Positions 1 to 12,759 are shown, counted from the stretch's first letter. The stretch: 64,000 nucleotides of DNA from Vandiemenella viatica (GCA_031002005.1 CM061919.1:178171121-178235120); one strand, 5' to 3'. A program made the numbers and translations. Notes: generated by a model from the letters alone, not told the origin.

Positions 1-2657
1 AATCTATTGTTATAAGGCTATTAAATAATAATTTAGTAAAAACATTAAACAATGTACTTCCTGATATCTTTAATCATTAACAAAAACTTATAGACCACCT
101 CTCCTCTGTAGTATCTGCTTTCAATAACTACTTTCTAACGCATGATGGAAAAATGAGAGAAACATTTATTACTGACACAGATGCTACGTATAACAGTACT
201 CAGATCTTTGTCATCAAAAGCATTATGTATGTCTACTCCCCATGAAATAGAAAAAAATCATTAAATTCCTCAAAAATAAAATGTTTCTTGTTTACGATGA
301 AGTTTCCTCTCATTTACTGGCACCTTTTAGCACTATCAGAGTTATAAGCAACATTACAAATTTTTTATTGTTCTTTTATTGAAAGTACCTTTCCTTACTC
401 ACCAAGAAGTCTATAATCAAACCAGCTTACAAAATAAAAAAAAAAAAAAAATGTTCTGAAACTTTTTCGCTGAGGATGATAGTTAGAAAAGCTGATACAG
501 ACAGAAACGAGGAAATTGGTATAAAGTATTTTGAATATTGTCACTCTCTGCCCAAATATACCATTTCCTTCAGGGGAAAATCCACACAGGCGAAGAATAT
601 ATATAAATGACCATAATTGGTCAAGAATTAAGGCCACGAACATCTTGTAGTGGTATTTTTAGAAATATGGATACATACTAACAATGTCAGCTCAATATAT
701 TTCTCGTATAATACTAGGGATAAAAACAGAATCTATAAATATCATAAGTCAATGGAAATTGTATACACAGTGGTATTATTCACTGGAACTTATTTATTTA
801 ATGTCCCACCACGGGGTATAAAACGTTAATTACAAAATCCAACAGCTTTATACCAATACTGGAAGTGAAATAATTTTCTCCATGTAATTCGGTAACCAAA
901 AATGACTAGGAAAGTACGAGATAAGTATTTCTGGGGCCTGCAAGGGGAAGGTAACAAAGTTATTGAAGATAACTGAAATGGCGTACGATTTTTCTATGGA
1001 AATGATAACATGTTTATAAATTAATAAGAACTGGAGATTGCATACACATGTAGTAATTAATGAGGGTTATAATACATTTATAGCTAATTCTGGAAATTGA
1101 TTGTACTTATGGGATGTAAGTAGTTGGCAATATTCTTGGTTTATTAAGACTGTTCCACATCACCGGGGCTATTTTTAAAGTGATCGATGCGAAAATATTT
1201 AACCTAATCTATAAACATCATTATTATTTATTTTAATTGCAGTATTCCTAATTCTTCGTTATCAAAAACCCTAACATTATTGATGTACCAAACCTGTGGA
1301 TCTATTACAGCTATAACGTAAGCGTAAAACTATAGAAATAAGAGCTATGTTGAAGGAAACATTTGTTTCTTAGTTCGTACCACCTTGTGATAGAGAACAT
1401 CTTCATAGAAATTCACAACTTTCGGCTACATGGGACTGGTAACAAAGTTTGCCCATGAAGTATCATTATCAGAAGAATGTGTGTTCCTTATTGACAAGTA
1501 AGCAATAGCTGTGTAGTTTAGCTGAAAAATTTGTATACGCCATGCAATAAAGTAAAACAACCCTTTATTTTCCATCAACGTAACCGTTGGTTACACTGCT
1601 TTATTTTATCCTTCATCTTGTAGGCACTGGCAAAGGTGAAAAAAGGGACGAAAAAAATTTTCTTTCATGTAGACAGGGGTAGAGGTTCTAGTTATACCTC
1701 TCCTTAGAATATCTCTGTTTAAACTTTCGAAGATCGCTTTTCAGGCTTGACTAACAGACGTTGAACAACGATTTTTCGCCTCTACGCCACCAATATTTCA
1801 CGGATAATCGGAACCATTAAAATATGCATTATCAGTGGCCGGAAATGTTTCCGTCTGGCTAATGATTTTGAACGATACGTGTTCACTGGCACATAGGAGA
1901 TGTGACCAACGATCCAGGGCAGAATTAAATGTACGCTTGTAAATTCTGTTTAATAGCTTGTAACATTTGTGCACGAAATAACAGAAACATAACAACGGAT
2001 CAATTGTCCATCGCTAAATGCATCAGCAAGCTTATTGTTTCTGAGAAAACACCTTCCTCTAACTGTCGTCCTACCCTACTACACATTTCTATACGTTAAA
2101 ACAAATATAAAATTCTTATAATTAACAACAAATTACTGAAGAAGACCTTTGCCGTTTCTCTAGAAAATTAAAATTTTGTGACATCATTTAATACTTTTTT
2201 TCCAAGACAGGAATTCCGTAAGTATGTAAACTGTAATCTAAGTGGACATTGGGGAACGTGTGGCTAGCATTTTGATCCGTTTCCAAGATTTAAATTCTGC
2301 TTTCATAAATACAGTCAGGCGGAACATATGACAGCTTATGTAGAGCAATACACACGTTCTTTCGTTTGTAAAAATCCACACAACTAATCTCATTCGTCTT
2401 AGACTACAGTGACCACAATTTAAATGTTTCTCAAAACAGAATACTTACGTTCCACATTATAGAGTAAAATAGAAAATTCAGTTATACGAAAAATTATCCT
2501 TAAATATTTGTTTACGAAATATGATGTAAAGCTTAAACAAATGAAGTCTTCTCGGGATTACAGATTTACGTCTGAAATTTAATAAAAACAGTACCATTAA
2601 CGTGTGAAATAATTTGCTTCATGGAACTTTAAATAACTGTATGAGATATTAATGTCT

Positions 2658-2658
<1 letters not shown>
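1..2658. other. AT-rich DNA, nothing recognised
   Basis: No protein with recognisable motifs is seen on either strand, and open frames are short and of low complexity. There is a short A-run near 437-450. I see no SINE promoter boxes, terminal repeats or LINE motifs here. Confidence 0.6.

Positions 2659-2693
<35 letters not shown>
2659..2693. repeat. Poly-T tract (35 T)
   Basis: An uninterrupted run of T is followed by CCTCAGG. It could be the reversed A-tail of a minus-strand retroposed sequence. It also mimics a polypyrimidine tract plus AG acceptor on the plus strand, but no exon is recognisable downstream. Confidence 0.9.
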
Positions 2694-3500
2694 CCTCAGG
2701 GCCAAGCAACTGTTGTTCCTCAAAAACATAGTTCGGTGTGTTAATGAGCTGAATGGTTTATTACTGGAAACTGCCACAAACAATTTTCAGTGTCTAAACA
2801 AAGATTAGATCGGAGAGGTGAAGCTGCATAAGTTACTCTGCTATGCTTATCTGCGTTGCTACGCCAGACCTTCGTTGATTTTACGTGAATTCGGCATTTC
2901 GGGTCCAGTTTCGATCAAATCAAAGAGGAGAGAATTCATGTGGGACGCGCCAATAAATAAAGGAACTCAATTTCCCGTCTGCGTTCTGGAAACATTTTTG
3001 CAACTTCACAGGCCAGTTTGCAAAATTATTGATGACGGTAACCAACTGTGGAGCAGTTCTTCTTGTGGAGAAAATTTGAACGGGTGACGTTAAAAAAAAA
3101 CTCATGGCGCGGAGGAAAGCTAGTTAATTCTTGAAAATTTTAGTGCCCGGGTGGAAGCCAGGAAAGGCGTAATTCGTAAGGAAGTTATTAATGCATCAGT
3201 GAAGGCGAGTTCTGTTTTACGGCTGTTGTGTTGGGGTTTATAGCACGGATACAAATATCCGGCTAGGTCGTATCTCCCGACAATAAAAAGTTAGCGAAGT
3301 TTAGAAATGTGAGGACAGGTATTACCAAATAAGAAACGGCAGCATCATTTCTATTCCTATATACTCCTCATTCGACATAACGAGACCAGTATTTTCACCT
3401 CGGCATAGACTGACTCTATTACAGATTTCTATCAACCTATAACAAATGTTAGACGTTATTCACAAAGGACCTACCCGGAAGATTGTTGGTACTTGACCAT

Positions 3501-3502
<2 letters not shown>
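2694..3502. other. Unclassified segment between two poly-T tracts
   Basis: This piece is richer in GC than its surroundings. An 89-codon plus-strand frame (2818-3087, not starting with ATG) and a 61-codon minus-strand frame overlap it. Neither resembles a family I know, and the two frames shadow each other, so no gene is called. Poly-T tracts on both sides may mean that the segment is one or more retroposed sequences on the minus strand. Confidence 0.4.
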
Positions 3503-3545
<43 letters not shown>

Positions 3546-3553
3546 GGGGGGGG
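3503..3553. repeat. Homopolymer T42-G9
   Basis: About 42 T are followed directly by 9 G. Pure homopolymers of this length are unstable, and the exact lengths may be assembly estimates. Confidence 0.85.
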
Positions 3554-3589
3554 AATTATGAGTTCAGTACATATGTTAATAATGTACAG

Positions 3590-3792
3590 TTTTGCGGCTT
3601 GACGATGTTGAGGTAATTAAAGGCAGGAGAGGATTAACGGCAAGGAGCGGGAAGGAATTCGGCCATGACTCCTCACAGAAACTATCGTGGTTTTCACTTG
3701 AAGTAATTTCGTGAGTTCGTAAAAACCGAACTGTCTGGAACTAGGGCTTGACCCAGGTACTCCCGGCTGTTGGCGACTATCCTGTCTGGCTT
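3590..3792 (-). repeat. SINE-A, degraded copy
   Basis: The match to SINE-A runs from the 3' tail region (gcggcttgacg, a decayed form of the family's GACGTCGACGAGG end) through the core GGAATTCGGCCATG to a degraded box B near 3750. The head lies at the high-coordinate end, so the copy is on the minus strand. It is strongly diverged and therefore old. Confidence 0.6.
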
Positions 3793-4321
3793 GCTAAAAG
3801 TGTTCTATCAAGTGTTCCAGGATTCAAATTTGAGTAGTTAAAGATAATGAGTGTATCTCTATCGAACCAAATGAATCAAACTAAAATTATTCTTCTCCTT
3901 GATTGAAATCTAGAGAAAAATAATACCAGAAGATCATATTACGAAAAAAAACCGGTAGGATTACACAAATAATTTACAATTAATACCAGAAAACAAATGA
4001 TATAAAAAATAGAGATTGTTCGCAGCAAAACAAAAAGAATCAGTCGGCAAGCACATTTAGCATCAGCTAGTAAGGGACGTTGACGGAATACTCTGTATAT
4101 ACTACCATTTCAGCCAGTTTGAACAACAACTATTAATATTTTCGTGTTGTCTTTATAATTTAGTGAGGAAGTTTGGTACTTGCTGCGTATTCCGCCATTA
4201 TGTTAGCCGGAAATCATTTGGAGTATAGGAGATCTATTGCATAACATGGGTTCCGTACGACGAAAGCATTTTGAGATAATTTACATGCACAAATCAAGGT
4301 TTTCAGAGATTGAAAATTCAA
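3793..4321. other. AT-rich DNA, nothing recognised
   Basis: No coding frame or repeat family was recognised in this stretch. Confidence 0.5.
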
Positions 4322-4404
4322 ATTGAGATCGGGATTCGAACCGTGGACCTTCTTCTGAGCTCCAGTCAGACGCCTTAACCATTGTACAACCAGATCACCC
4401 AGTT
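4322..4404 (-). repeat. tRNA-like SINE-B head (tRNA pseudogene)
   Basis: Read on the minus strand, this is tRNA-like. It has a box-A-like TGGTTGTACAATGG, a perfect 5-bp anticodon stem (TCTGA/TCAGA) around a 7-base loop with GGA in the anticodon position, and a box B GGTTCGAATCC. The T stem pairs poorly and the acceptor ends do not pair, so it is not a working tRNA. The segment GGCGTCTGACTGGAG matches the heads of the SINE-B copies near 13.2, 29.9 and 32.8 kb, so a SINE-B head fragment is the best reading. Confidence 0.6.
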
Positions 4405-6301
4405 ATGTCATTGAATTGAAAGTTTTGGCACTTGGATGAGACATAGGACAGTTAGCTGTATCTTTGAAATTAAGTAAGTATCCAGAGCAAAAATGTCTTA
4501 ATACTCCTGCTATACCAAAATCTGACTGACAGAGCCAAGATTATACAGCAGTACAATTCCAGACCTTGCGCCTCTTGTAGGGCGGTTTATAAGCAGGGCT
4601 CTTGAAGTCATTAATGGAGGATAGAGAATATCTGATGAAGTTCACCGTTAACGCCAACTTATGATTCTTGCTATAGAAGTCAACACTCCTCAACAAAGCA
4701 GTTCGCAGTTTCCTGGCCTATCCTTTAAGGGGCCACTGGTTCGAGAACAGTCAAGTGAAATTTTTTGATAAATATATTGTTTTTTAAAATCTGGTTAACA
4801 GGTTTCTTGGGTAAAAAATTCCTTCTCAAAGTCGGGATAACTCTGCTTTTGACCTTATACTTATGTCACATTAGTGAAAAAACATTGCTACGCATGACTT
4901 GTATCGTCCGTTATGTAATTTAAATTCTCCAATCGACATACCCTCAACTGCAACAACAGTAAAGACGTGCAAGTCGTGTGGACACTCACGCAATTAGAGT
5001 TGTGTACTTGAATGATATTTAGAGATTTCTTGTGTGTGGTAGGTCAGACAGGAGTCAATGCTGGACATATTTTCAGGTTTGTAGCGAACTCCACTCAACA
5101 GCTCTCAAACGACGCGTCGCGTTGCCACTCAAACTATCAGTGCAGTCACTCAGCTCTATTCAGATATAATGCAGGTAGCACTGTAGCTTTCACATCCATT
5201 ACGATGTGATGCGCTATGAATTATCAGCACTTTCAATGAAATAATTTTGGAACGTGCAAAGAAACTTCAAAATAGAAACTTTTATTACTCGCAGCTTATG
5301 AAGTACAATAGATTCAAGAATTTTTAGTGTTTTATATACACGGAGAGGTTGACATTGGGGATGAATTTCAAGTTGCTAGGTAACAGCTTTTTAAGAGACA
5401 GACAGGTTAAAAAAAAATGTGAAGTGGTTCCCGCATATGGTACGACGAATTTAGTTTCTAATAATTAAAACTGATTTCACAAACAGAATGTTATTAAATA
5501 AACACTGTTAGTTATTCAACAAAAATAATAATCCAATGATTTTATACGTTTACTTGGGCTTGTTTTAGGACTTTTTTTGAAGAGTTTTTAGTTAATTTTT
5601 TCGAAATTAGCGTGTGGCGCAATGTTTAGATGTGTTCTTAAGGGATATTATTGCACGAGAGGGCTTTAGCGGAAGGACCATTACCTATGAATACATCAGG
5701 TGAGTTGGATCACATCCAGTAATTTGAGAAAATATTTAAATAGGGGTTAGTGGCCAGGGTTGTAAGTTTTTCGTCGTGTTGAAGTCAGAGAACGCTTAGG
5801 GTCGCTACATACATTTGAGACGTGGCGGAATGAAGTCTACTGGAAGTGAATATTGACATCCTTGGTAGCTGAATTCAATCTTCGTTTTTATTTGGGGAGT
5901 AAATGATGGTTATTAAAAGTGTAGTGAGTCAAAGAAAGCGAAGTTTGGCCGAATGTTATTCAGTTTCGTCGTAATATTTTTCAGAATTTCTTGGGCGCTC
6001 AGGATATTGTTTGAGACGCAGTTTAACTTCTGTGTCAGAAAATGCAGTGACTTTTGATGTGTGGGCGAGGGCCAGTTTCACTTCAGCACTATTTAGGTTC
6101 AATTAAGCAGAGCTTTATTTCGGTTTTAAATTGTTCGTTTCACAATCAAAACGACAAGATCGCGTAGGGAAGATAAGCAAAGATTGAATGACTGCATGAT
6201 ATTTGAAATATTTTTTTTTAAATGTTCAAGGATTGAACATAGTCAGATGCTTTAAACTTTGTATGAAACATACCTAATTTCCTGTTTTATTATTTGTTAA
6301 A
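4405..6301. other. Unclassified DNA
   Basis: A 65-codon frame at 5012-5209 has no recognisable motif. No terminal repeats or SINE boxes were seen. Confidence 0.5.
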
Positions 6302-7048
6302 GATATTGAGAAGTTAATGAATGGCGTGAAGAAAATACTAAAGGAATATTTTGGATTGAATATAAATCAAAGCAAGACAAAAGTGATGAAATGTAGCAGA
6401 AATGATACCAATACTAGTAGGTTAAATATAAAAATAGGATCGGATGCAATAGCAGAAGTAAACGAATTCTGTTACTTGGGAAGTAAAATTACAACGGATG
6501 GCCGAAGCAGGAAAGATGTCAAAAGCAGAATAGCACTAGCAAAAAGAGCTTTCATGAAAAAGAGAAACCTTTTAGTTTCAAATATTGATCTAGGAATTAG
6601 AAAGAACTTCTTAAAACTCTTTGTGTGGAGCACAGCTCTTTATGGTAGCGAAACGTGGACTTTAGGAATACCGGAAAGAAAGAAAATTGAAGCATTTGAA
6701 ATGTGGTGCTACAGAAGAATGCTGAAAATTAAGTGGACAGACAAAGTAAGAAATGAACGAGTTTTGGAAATGATGGGTGAGAAAAGAAGTTTGTGGAAGA
6801 AGCTTACGGAAAGAAGAGACAGGCCGGTAGGTCATATTTTGAGATATGCTGGATTGGTTAACTTGTTAGTGGAGGGAACAGTCGAAGGTAAGAACTGTAG
6901 AGGAAGACAGAGATTAGAATATATGAAGCAGATAATTGAGGACGTGGGCTGTAAGGGGTATGTAGAAATGAATACGTTAGCACAGGATAGGAAAGGATGG
7001 AGGATTGCATCAAACCAGTTGAAAGACTGATGACAGCAAAAAAAAAAA
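6302..7048 (+). pseudogene. Non-LTR retrotransposon 3' end (reverse transcriptase C-terminus)
   Basis: The frame encodes the part of a LINE reverse transcriptase downstream of the catalytic palm. In order it shows a LNINQSKTKVM segment, FCYLGSKIT, a LYGSETWTL motif, FEMWCYRRMLKIKWTD, GHILR and a final DRKGWRIASNQ. This arrangement is characteristic of insect endonuclease/reverse-transcriptase LINEs. The endonuclease, the fingers and the YADD palm motif are absent, so the copy is 5'-truncated, as is usual after incomplete reverse transcription. The frame is open for about 240 codons without a break and ends at a TGA at 7028-7030. An 11-A tail starts at 7038, so the element has almost no 3' UTR. 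The unbroken frame suggests a fairly young insertion. The exact clade (RTE, jockey or related) cannot be fixed from this part, and the fragment cannot move by itself. Confidence 0.85.
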
Positions 7049-9649
7049 GACAGGGGAAGGGATAGTTGCACAGCTTGTACGCAACTAGTGAATGAAACAT
7101 ATTTAGGGCTTCATTTAATGTGAACATGGACGAGGAACTTCTTAGGAGTGTTTAATTAATGGGCAGGTAATATTTCAAACTGAATGGTTGACTTACCAAC
7201 CAACAGACAATTTTCCAAACTGGTGTGATTAGCATTTTGTGTGCGGTGGATCTTATGATAATTTATTTTAAATCCAATATTGGTCGGTGAGCCTGATATA
7301 TTTATCTGTATTGTTTCCAACGTTTTGGAAATCCTTTCTGTTTCTTTTGATTTTTTGAGTTTCAGTAAACTTAAATTACCTGAAGATTCAACTAATGCAG
7401 CCGCTGACCGTTTAAAATGTATGCCTCCTTCACTACATCACGAGATATAGGCAATTAAGTTTTTAGCTAGTGGTAAAAAGTAAGGGGAAGAGTGTTATCG
7501 GTAGTGTGATCTTTTGCGCCTATCTCTTCATATTACGACAGATATGTTTGTTTTTGATGTAGTGTGATTTTTGACACCTACGACTTCGATTATCATTTAC
7601 TGCTCTATCCTTTGTTCATTTAGAGTCGTATGACATATTGCAGTTTTTAAGTTAGACCATGAACTTTGAAACCGTTAAAGCTCCATACAGTTTTCAAAGT
7701 ATTCTGTAGCTCTATGGAATATATTTAACCAAGCTGTATGATAGCAGCTGAGAAAGCTGTTTGAAGTCTGCGGTCGGATCCTAGATGAATGAAGCTCACC
7801 ACGAAGCACTCAGTTCCAGCTATGCTCTTAAAATAACCGGTCGGGCGGATTCAGCAGGCAGATGCTTTTAACGTTGGAAGGCGACCCTTTTAGCAGGAGA
7901 CGCGCTTGACCCACTTCTTAGATCCCGGGACGACCCTTAAAGAGTTGGTGGGAGATTAGAGACGGCTTCCAAGGTGGTGATAGGTAGATAGATCTAATGA
8001 ACTATCTACGAGAGAACAAACGAAAACAGAGTCTTGCCTTGTTAGCGAACAGCAGTGGTAGATCGATAAAGTTATTGTAACTTCGATATAAATTTTATAA
8101 AGAGTGAACATAAATCAAAACGAAATAAGTGCAGGGACATGTGAGAAGGAGTCAAGGAACTGAGCTCATTAATTCTGGTTCCTAATTCTTTAATCCTCTT
8201 CTGCATGAGGTGAGGGTTGTGCCTCGCCAGGATAGCATTCTAAGTGAGGCACTGAGTACAACTTTTGAATTTAGTATTTACACAAAGTTATCCGCTGCGT
8301 TGTTTTAAAGAATGTATAATATCAGTAGCAGAGATAATTACAGTGCTGTGATAAATTTTTATGAAACTGTAGCTCCACACAGATGCGTCCCACAACAGCG
8401 TGCAAACCAGTTCAGTAGTATCTCTCTAGCAAAAGGATATCTCTCACATCAGAACAGAACTGTCTGTAATGCTACAAAGGCTTTATGAAAGGTTAGATGG
8501 TTGACAGCGACAACGTTCAGAAAACATTGTAAAACCTTCGAAATACGTGACGAGCACTCGCTATATACGGTACATTCGGTATATACGGGTCAGAAGAGGG
8601 GCAACAGTAATGAAACAGTAATTCGACAGTAGCTTAGCAGTTTTTAACAGGTCGTCACACCAACGTCGCGACCAGTATTTGGACAGTTTTCCTCGGATAG
8701 TTTGTGCACCAGTTTTGAACTTTTTAGCATTAGTATTTTGTCAATAGTCAAGTAGGAGAGTCGGCATGTTGGACTGTCGTAAATTTACTTCTGAGGGCCT
8801 GCAGTTTCAAGAAGAAATGTTGTTACAGGGTTCTTAAATAAGACGGTTAATAGGCTGACGACACATAGTGCTGGGAGCTGAAATTAAGTTTGACTTATTC
8901 CTACGGAGAATAGGGGAATTAGCTCATGTAACTGTTTTCTAAATGATAATAAACTAAGTTTGTTGTGCTGTAGGAAACTAACCAGTTTTTTTCATTCTAA
9001 ATGTATTCTAGACGAGCTGAGTAGCCTAGGGATTACGAAGGCTCTTATGATTTCAACCATATAATTCGAAGATTGAGCAGCATGATGTCTCTAGCAAATG
9101 GAAACAGTTAATCGATATTATTATTTTCTTCGTTCGGTTGCTTCTTTGGCCGGGAGATCCTCGAGGGGATACTGAGACCACCCAGAGACATAGTTCTAAA
9201 TGCCGCGTCCTCCGTCTCTGCCTTGAGCGCTACTCCGGTGGATGAAGTGAACTGTTGCCATCTGTCTGCGAAGATTGTAACAATCTTTTGTGTGTGAGAA
9301 GTGTATATTTATTTCTGAAATGCGTTTGATGCCTAGCTACTCAACCAAACAACTCATCGACCATAAACTTATACATTCTACTACCAATATAGGCCTTTTA
9401 ACTCATCTCCCCTCCAACTGGTGACTTGTTATCTGACAGCACCCCATCCAAACTGATGCCACTTTCAATTGGCCCAGAAATCTCGCAAAATATCTCTTCA
9501 TGGCCTCACAGAACGGTGACCGCCTCGTGCCAACAATGCTTAAACAATCAAACAAAGCTTAGCATATCAGAATTAGGACGTAGGGCCTATACGCCAGCTT
9601 GCCTATTATTATCAGAGGGTCCACAGAGGAAGAAATGAAAACTTCTTTC
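7049..9649. other. Unclassified DNA
   Basis: Mostly AT-rich, with GC-richer patches near 7790-7990 and 9150-9260. No gene, terminal repeat or SINE was recognised. A 70-codon frame at 9426-9638 has no motif. Confidence 0.5.
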
Positions 9650-9877
9650 CTTTTTTTTTTCTCTTCGGACCTCACTCCTCGTCGATATTAATGTAACCAG
9701 AGGCATGTGAGGATGTGACTTAAGGAACGGGAAGAAATTCACTTTTAGCTTCCCGAAGTCACCTTCCCGCCATTTCAGGAAACGATGGAAAATCGAAATC
9801 TGGATGGCTGGACGGGGATTTGAACCTGCTACCTTCCGAATGCCAGTCCCATGCTGTACCGCTCACTCACTCGGATT
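9650..9877 (-). repeat. SINE-A, near full length, diverged
   Basis: It starts with a T-run (reversed A-tail), then shows the tail box CTCGTCGATATTAATG, the core GGAACGGGAAG, the central AAACGATGGAAAATCGAAATC, and a box B (GGATTTGAACC on the plus strand). It ends at the head, CCGCTCACTCACTCGG. All parts match the other SINE-A copies in order. Confidence 0.8.
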
Positions 9878-10326
9878 TACGTCAAAACCTCTCCGTCAAT
9901 GCCGACCAGATATAGAAATCAAGCAGCAACAATGAAATAAATAAAAAATACGATAAATGCGTGAGGTGTCATAATGTCTGAGATGACAGTGCCTTTTTGT
10001 ATTTTTTAATTTCTCTTGAAAGAACCAATTTTGACTTACATGACGTGCAGTTATTTATTTGAAATAGCAAATTACATCCGTCATATTTACGAGTTACTGC
10101 TCCCTCTTATTCCAACCACCACTTTCATTTTGTCCACATGTTGTAGAGAAAATAATAAATAATATTAAATGAGAACTATTAACGATCAATATCTACATCT
10201 CTTTGGTGAAGATACCCATTATAAAACATTTTTGGTAACAGAATATCTCTTTTTGCCGTAAGGTTAAACTGGTATGAAAAATAAGAAGTTAAGCTATTTC
10301 ACAGTTAAATAAAACTTCTATAGGTA
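9878..10326. other. AT-rich DNA, nothing recognised
   Basis: Short spacer between a SINE-A and the 3' end of the minus-strand Helitron. No motif was seen. Confidence 0.5.
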
Positions 10327-10649
10327 CTAGCTGACCCGGTCACGCGTTGCTGTGACTTACTAATTATAGTACGTTGGATTAATGCTATTCTAAACTTCCT
10401 CAAGTAGTCAAAATAATATTCACTAATAAAGACAAAAACATTGTAGTCGATTTGGAAATTCAAATGTAATTGGTAAAGAGTTATGGAGAGTTGAAATTAA
10501 GGACAAACGATCATAAAAAATTTTGATTTACATTTCATTACAAATTACTTAATTGAAATTATACATAAATTGATATTTATAAAAAAACTTATTTATTTAT
10601 ATAAACTGAAATTTCAGTTATATCTTCAGTCATTCTGTTTTTATATTTT

Positions 10650-12124
10650 TCCCACAAACTCGAAGATTGTGTTGGATAACATGTTGTCAAAATAATTGCA
10701 AGCAGTTTGACGAATACTATTCGGCGTGGCTGTCAACGCTGCATCAGCAAGTATCAGGTCCCAATAATTGTCGTCTACCAGCAGCTACAACTCGCGACAT
10801 GCATCTTGACATGTATTGAACACTCTACATGTATTGAACATTCGACCATTAACTGTTCGTAAACATTTCGAAAGAAGCTGGTCCAGGAACATTCACCAAT
10901 AACAAACGCTGAAAGAAACATTCACGTTGTTTTGGATGCAAAGTCTTTGCTTTGAATATGCCTGCGATCGAAAGATGTGGTTCTCCTTGTATACGTGGCT
11001 ACCATTTTTTACCTAATTTGTTCCATGAGAAATAGCTTGAAACATCGGTATATACGCGTAATAATGTTTTTGCGTATTGGCGGAACACATCAGATTTTTG
11101 ACACAATGTGAAAAATTCAGTTTGCGGTTTGTCGTTTTTGGTGGCTCAAGTATTCTTTGGAAAATATTTTCTTCGGTGAAATATACACATTGATCGTTTT
11201 CAAGATGTATTGCAAGATGCTGGATGGAAGGGTCTCTTTCATGGATGCGAAAACTAAAAATATGCCAGATAGCTTCGTTGCTGCTGATGTATCTACCTAT
11301 TTGGTATCGTGTTATTTCGTCATTTTTATTTACATTTTGAACTTCAAATACGGCCAAATCACTGCCATTATTAACATATTTACAAACGTACTTAATAGAT
11401 TTTACAGAACTTCAAAACTCGACGTTAATATGAGCCTTATACGTTTTTGAAAGCAATGGTGAGTATGGTACGACCCACTGATTGTCAATTTCAACTTGGT
11501 TTCTAGAATTTGACATTCGCGTTGTAAATGTTTGGCCACCATTCTCAGCGTTTCTGCGGCAATACAACGGATAACCATCGATATCCGTAATAGTATCATT
11601 CGTATATTCCTTTGGAAAACGCTTCTTCCATTTTCCACCTTCCATGCATGGCGATGTCATGTTAAAAGCACCGCATGGTCCGTGGATCGAGTGACTGGTA
11701 ACAATATCAAACAATTCTTGATCAATTAATGGGTCCGGAATTTCGGCTGAAATTATTTGATCAATTTCTTCTGGATGAATTTTAACTTCAAGCCAAATCA
11801 AAATGTGATAGTAAATGTTCTGGCGGATTGGGTAGTGGTAATAATACATCTTTTCCTGATGCACAACACATGCCGGCTGCTTCATTGCGGAATTTCAACG
11901 CCTGATAATACTGGCATATTTTGCTCACTGCACCGATTGCAGTTATATTCTGTCACAGACGTTCATCACGCTGTTCTTGAGATTCTTGCATACGATGCTC
12001 AGCTGTCATGATTCTTTGAACTTCCTTACTTGCCGTGATTTGTGTTGCTGATTGATGAGCTCTCTCGTCGTGCGTCTTGCCTCTCTGCTACACGCATTGT
12101 CGAGGTTAGATTCTTTGGCGACAT
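10650..12124 (-). pseudogene. Helitron Rep (HUH/tyrosine) protein, broken
   Basis: A Helitron RepHel fragment with an ATG at 12124-12122. The N-terminus has MRVAERQDARRE, typical of Helitron N-termini, then a zinc-knuckle-like RNEAAGMCC segment and LPNPPEHL in a shifted frame. The sequence then jumps directly into HILIWLE, the end of the HUH block, so the Helitron-like N domain and the start of the HUH motif are deleted near 11810. Next come DQIISAEIPDP, HGPCGAFN, DGYPLYCRRNAE and AHINVEF. A single TGA follows, at a position where relatives carry Cys. The same frame resumes with SSVKSIKYVCKYV, which holds the paired catalytic tyrosines, and RYISSNEAIWHI. A diverged CLRTVNG...LLVDDNYWD tail runs to about 10650. 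The PIF1-type helicase that should follow is absent. The family would nick DNA and drive rolling-circle transposition, but this copy is dead. Confidence 0.85.
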
Positions 12125-12759
12125 TTCACTGAAAAATATTTGAATTACAACAAAAAGTGCCTTTCTGAAAGCCTTAAAATAAGACACTATAATACAGTGG
12201 TGAAACCGGAATTTTTGGGTACATTGAAAAATACAGTAAAATGGAAGTTAAGAACTAATGAGGAAATATAAAATAACATTGAAAAAAATAACAGAAAAAG
12301 AAGAATGATATTTTTTGATACATTTATAGCATGGATGACACCAGGCTTTCAAGAGGTTTAGAAGGATTTGAAACGAAATAATACCAGTGAACCGTATGGA
12401 AAGAAATTTTTTTCGATAGCAGACTTTGAATATGGCAGGATTCAAAGGTAGAGAGGAGTGCAATAATGAAGGAGTACTGGGGAGGAAGAAAGAAAAAAAC
12501 ACAGGAGAGGAATTGAAATTGACACGTGGAGTCTAGCTGACCATAACAAAAAGAAAAAAAAAAATGATAAGTTAGCGAGAAATGCTTACACGATTCGAAT
12601 TTATCGTAACGTTTTCTTCAATGTTATATTCATGTGTGTAATTAGTTTATCATTAGGCATAAAGACACACAAACGATGAACAACAATACAGTATAATTAT
12701 AACACAATACACAGCACAATTAAAATTGAAGAAACTCACACATTTGGCGTGGAATAGAT

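Noticed and set aside
2659..2720. Polypyrimidine tract plus CAG, resembling a 3' splice site
   Set aside because: A pure T35 run followed by CCTCAG is better explained as a homopolymer or reversed A-tail; no exon-like frame with motifs follows.
2818..3105. Overlapping 89- and 61-codon frames
   Set aside because: They lie on opposite strands over the same bases, the plus one has no ATG, and neither shows a known motif.
4322..4404. Functional tRNA-Ser gene (GGA anticodon) on the minus strand
   Set aside because: The anticodon stem is perfect but the T stem has mismatches and the acceptor ends do not pair; the head matches the SINE-B copies.
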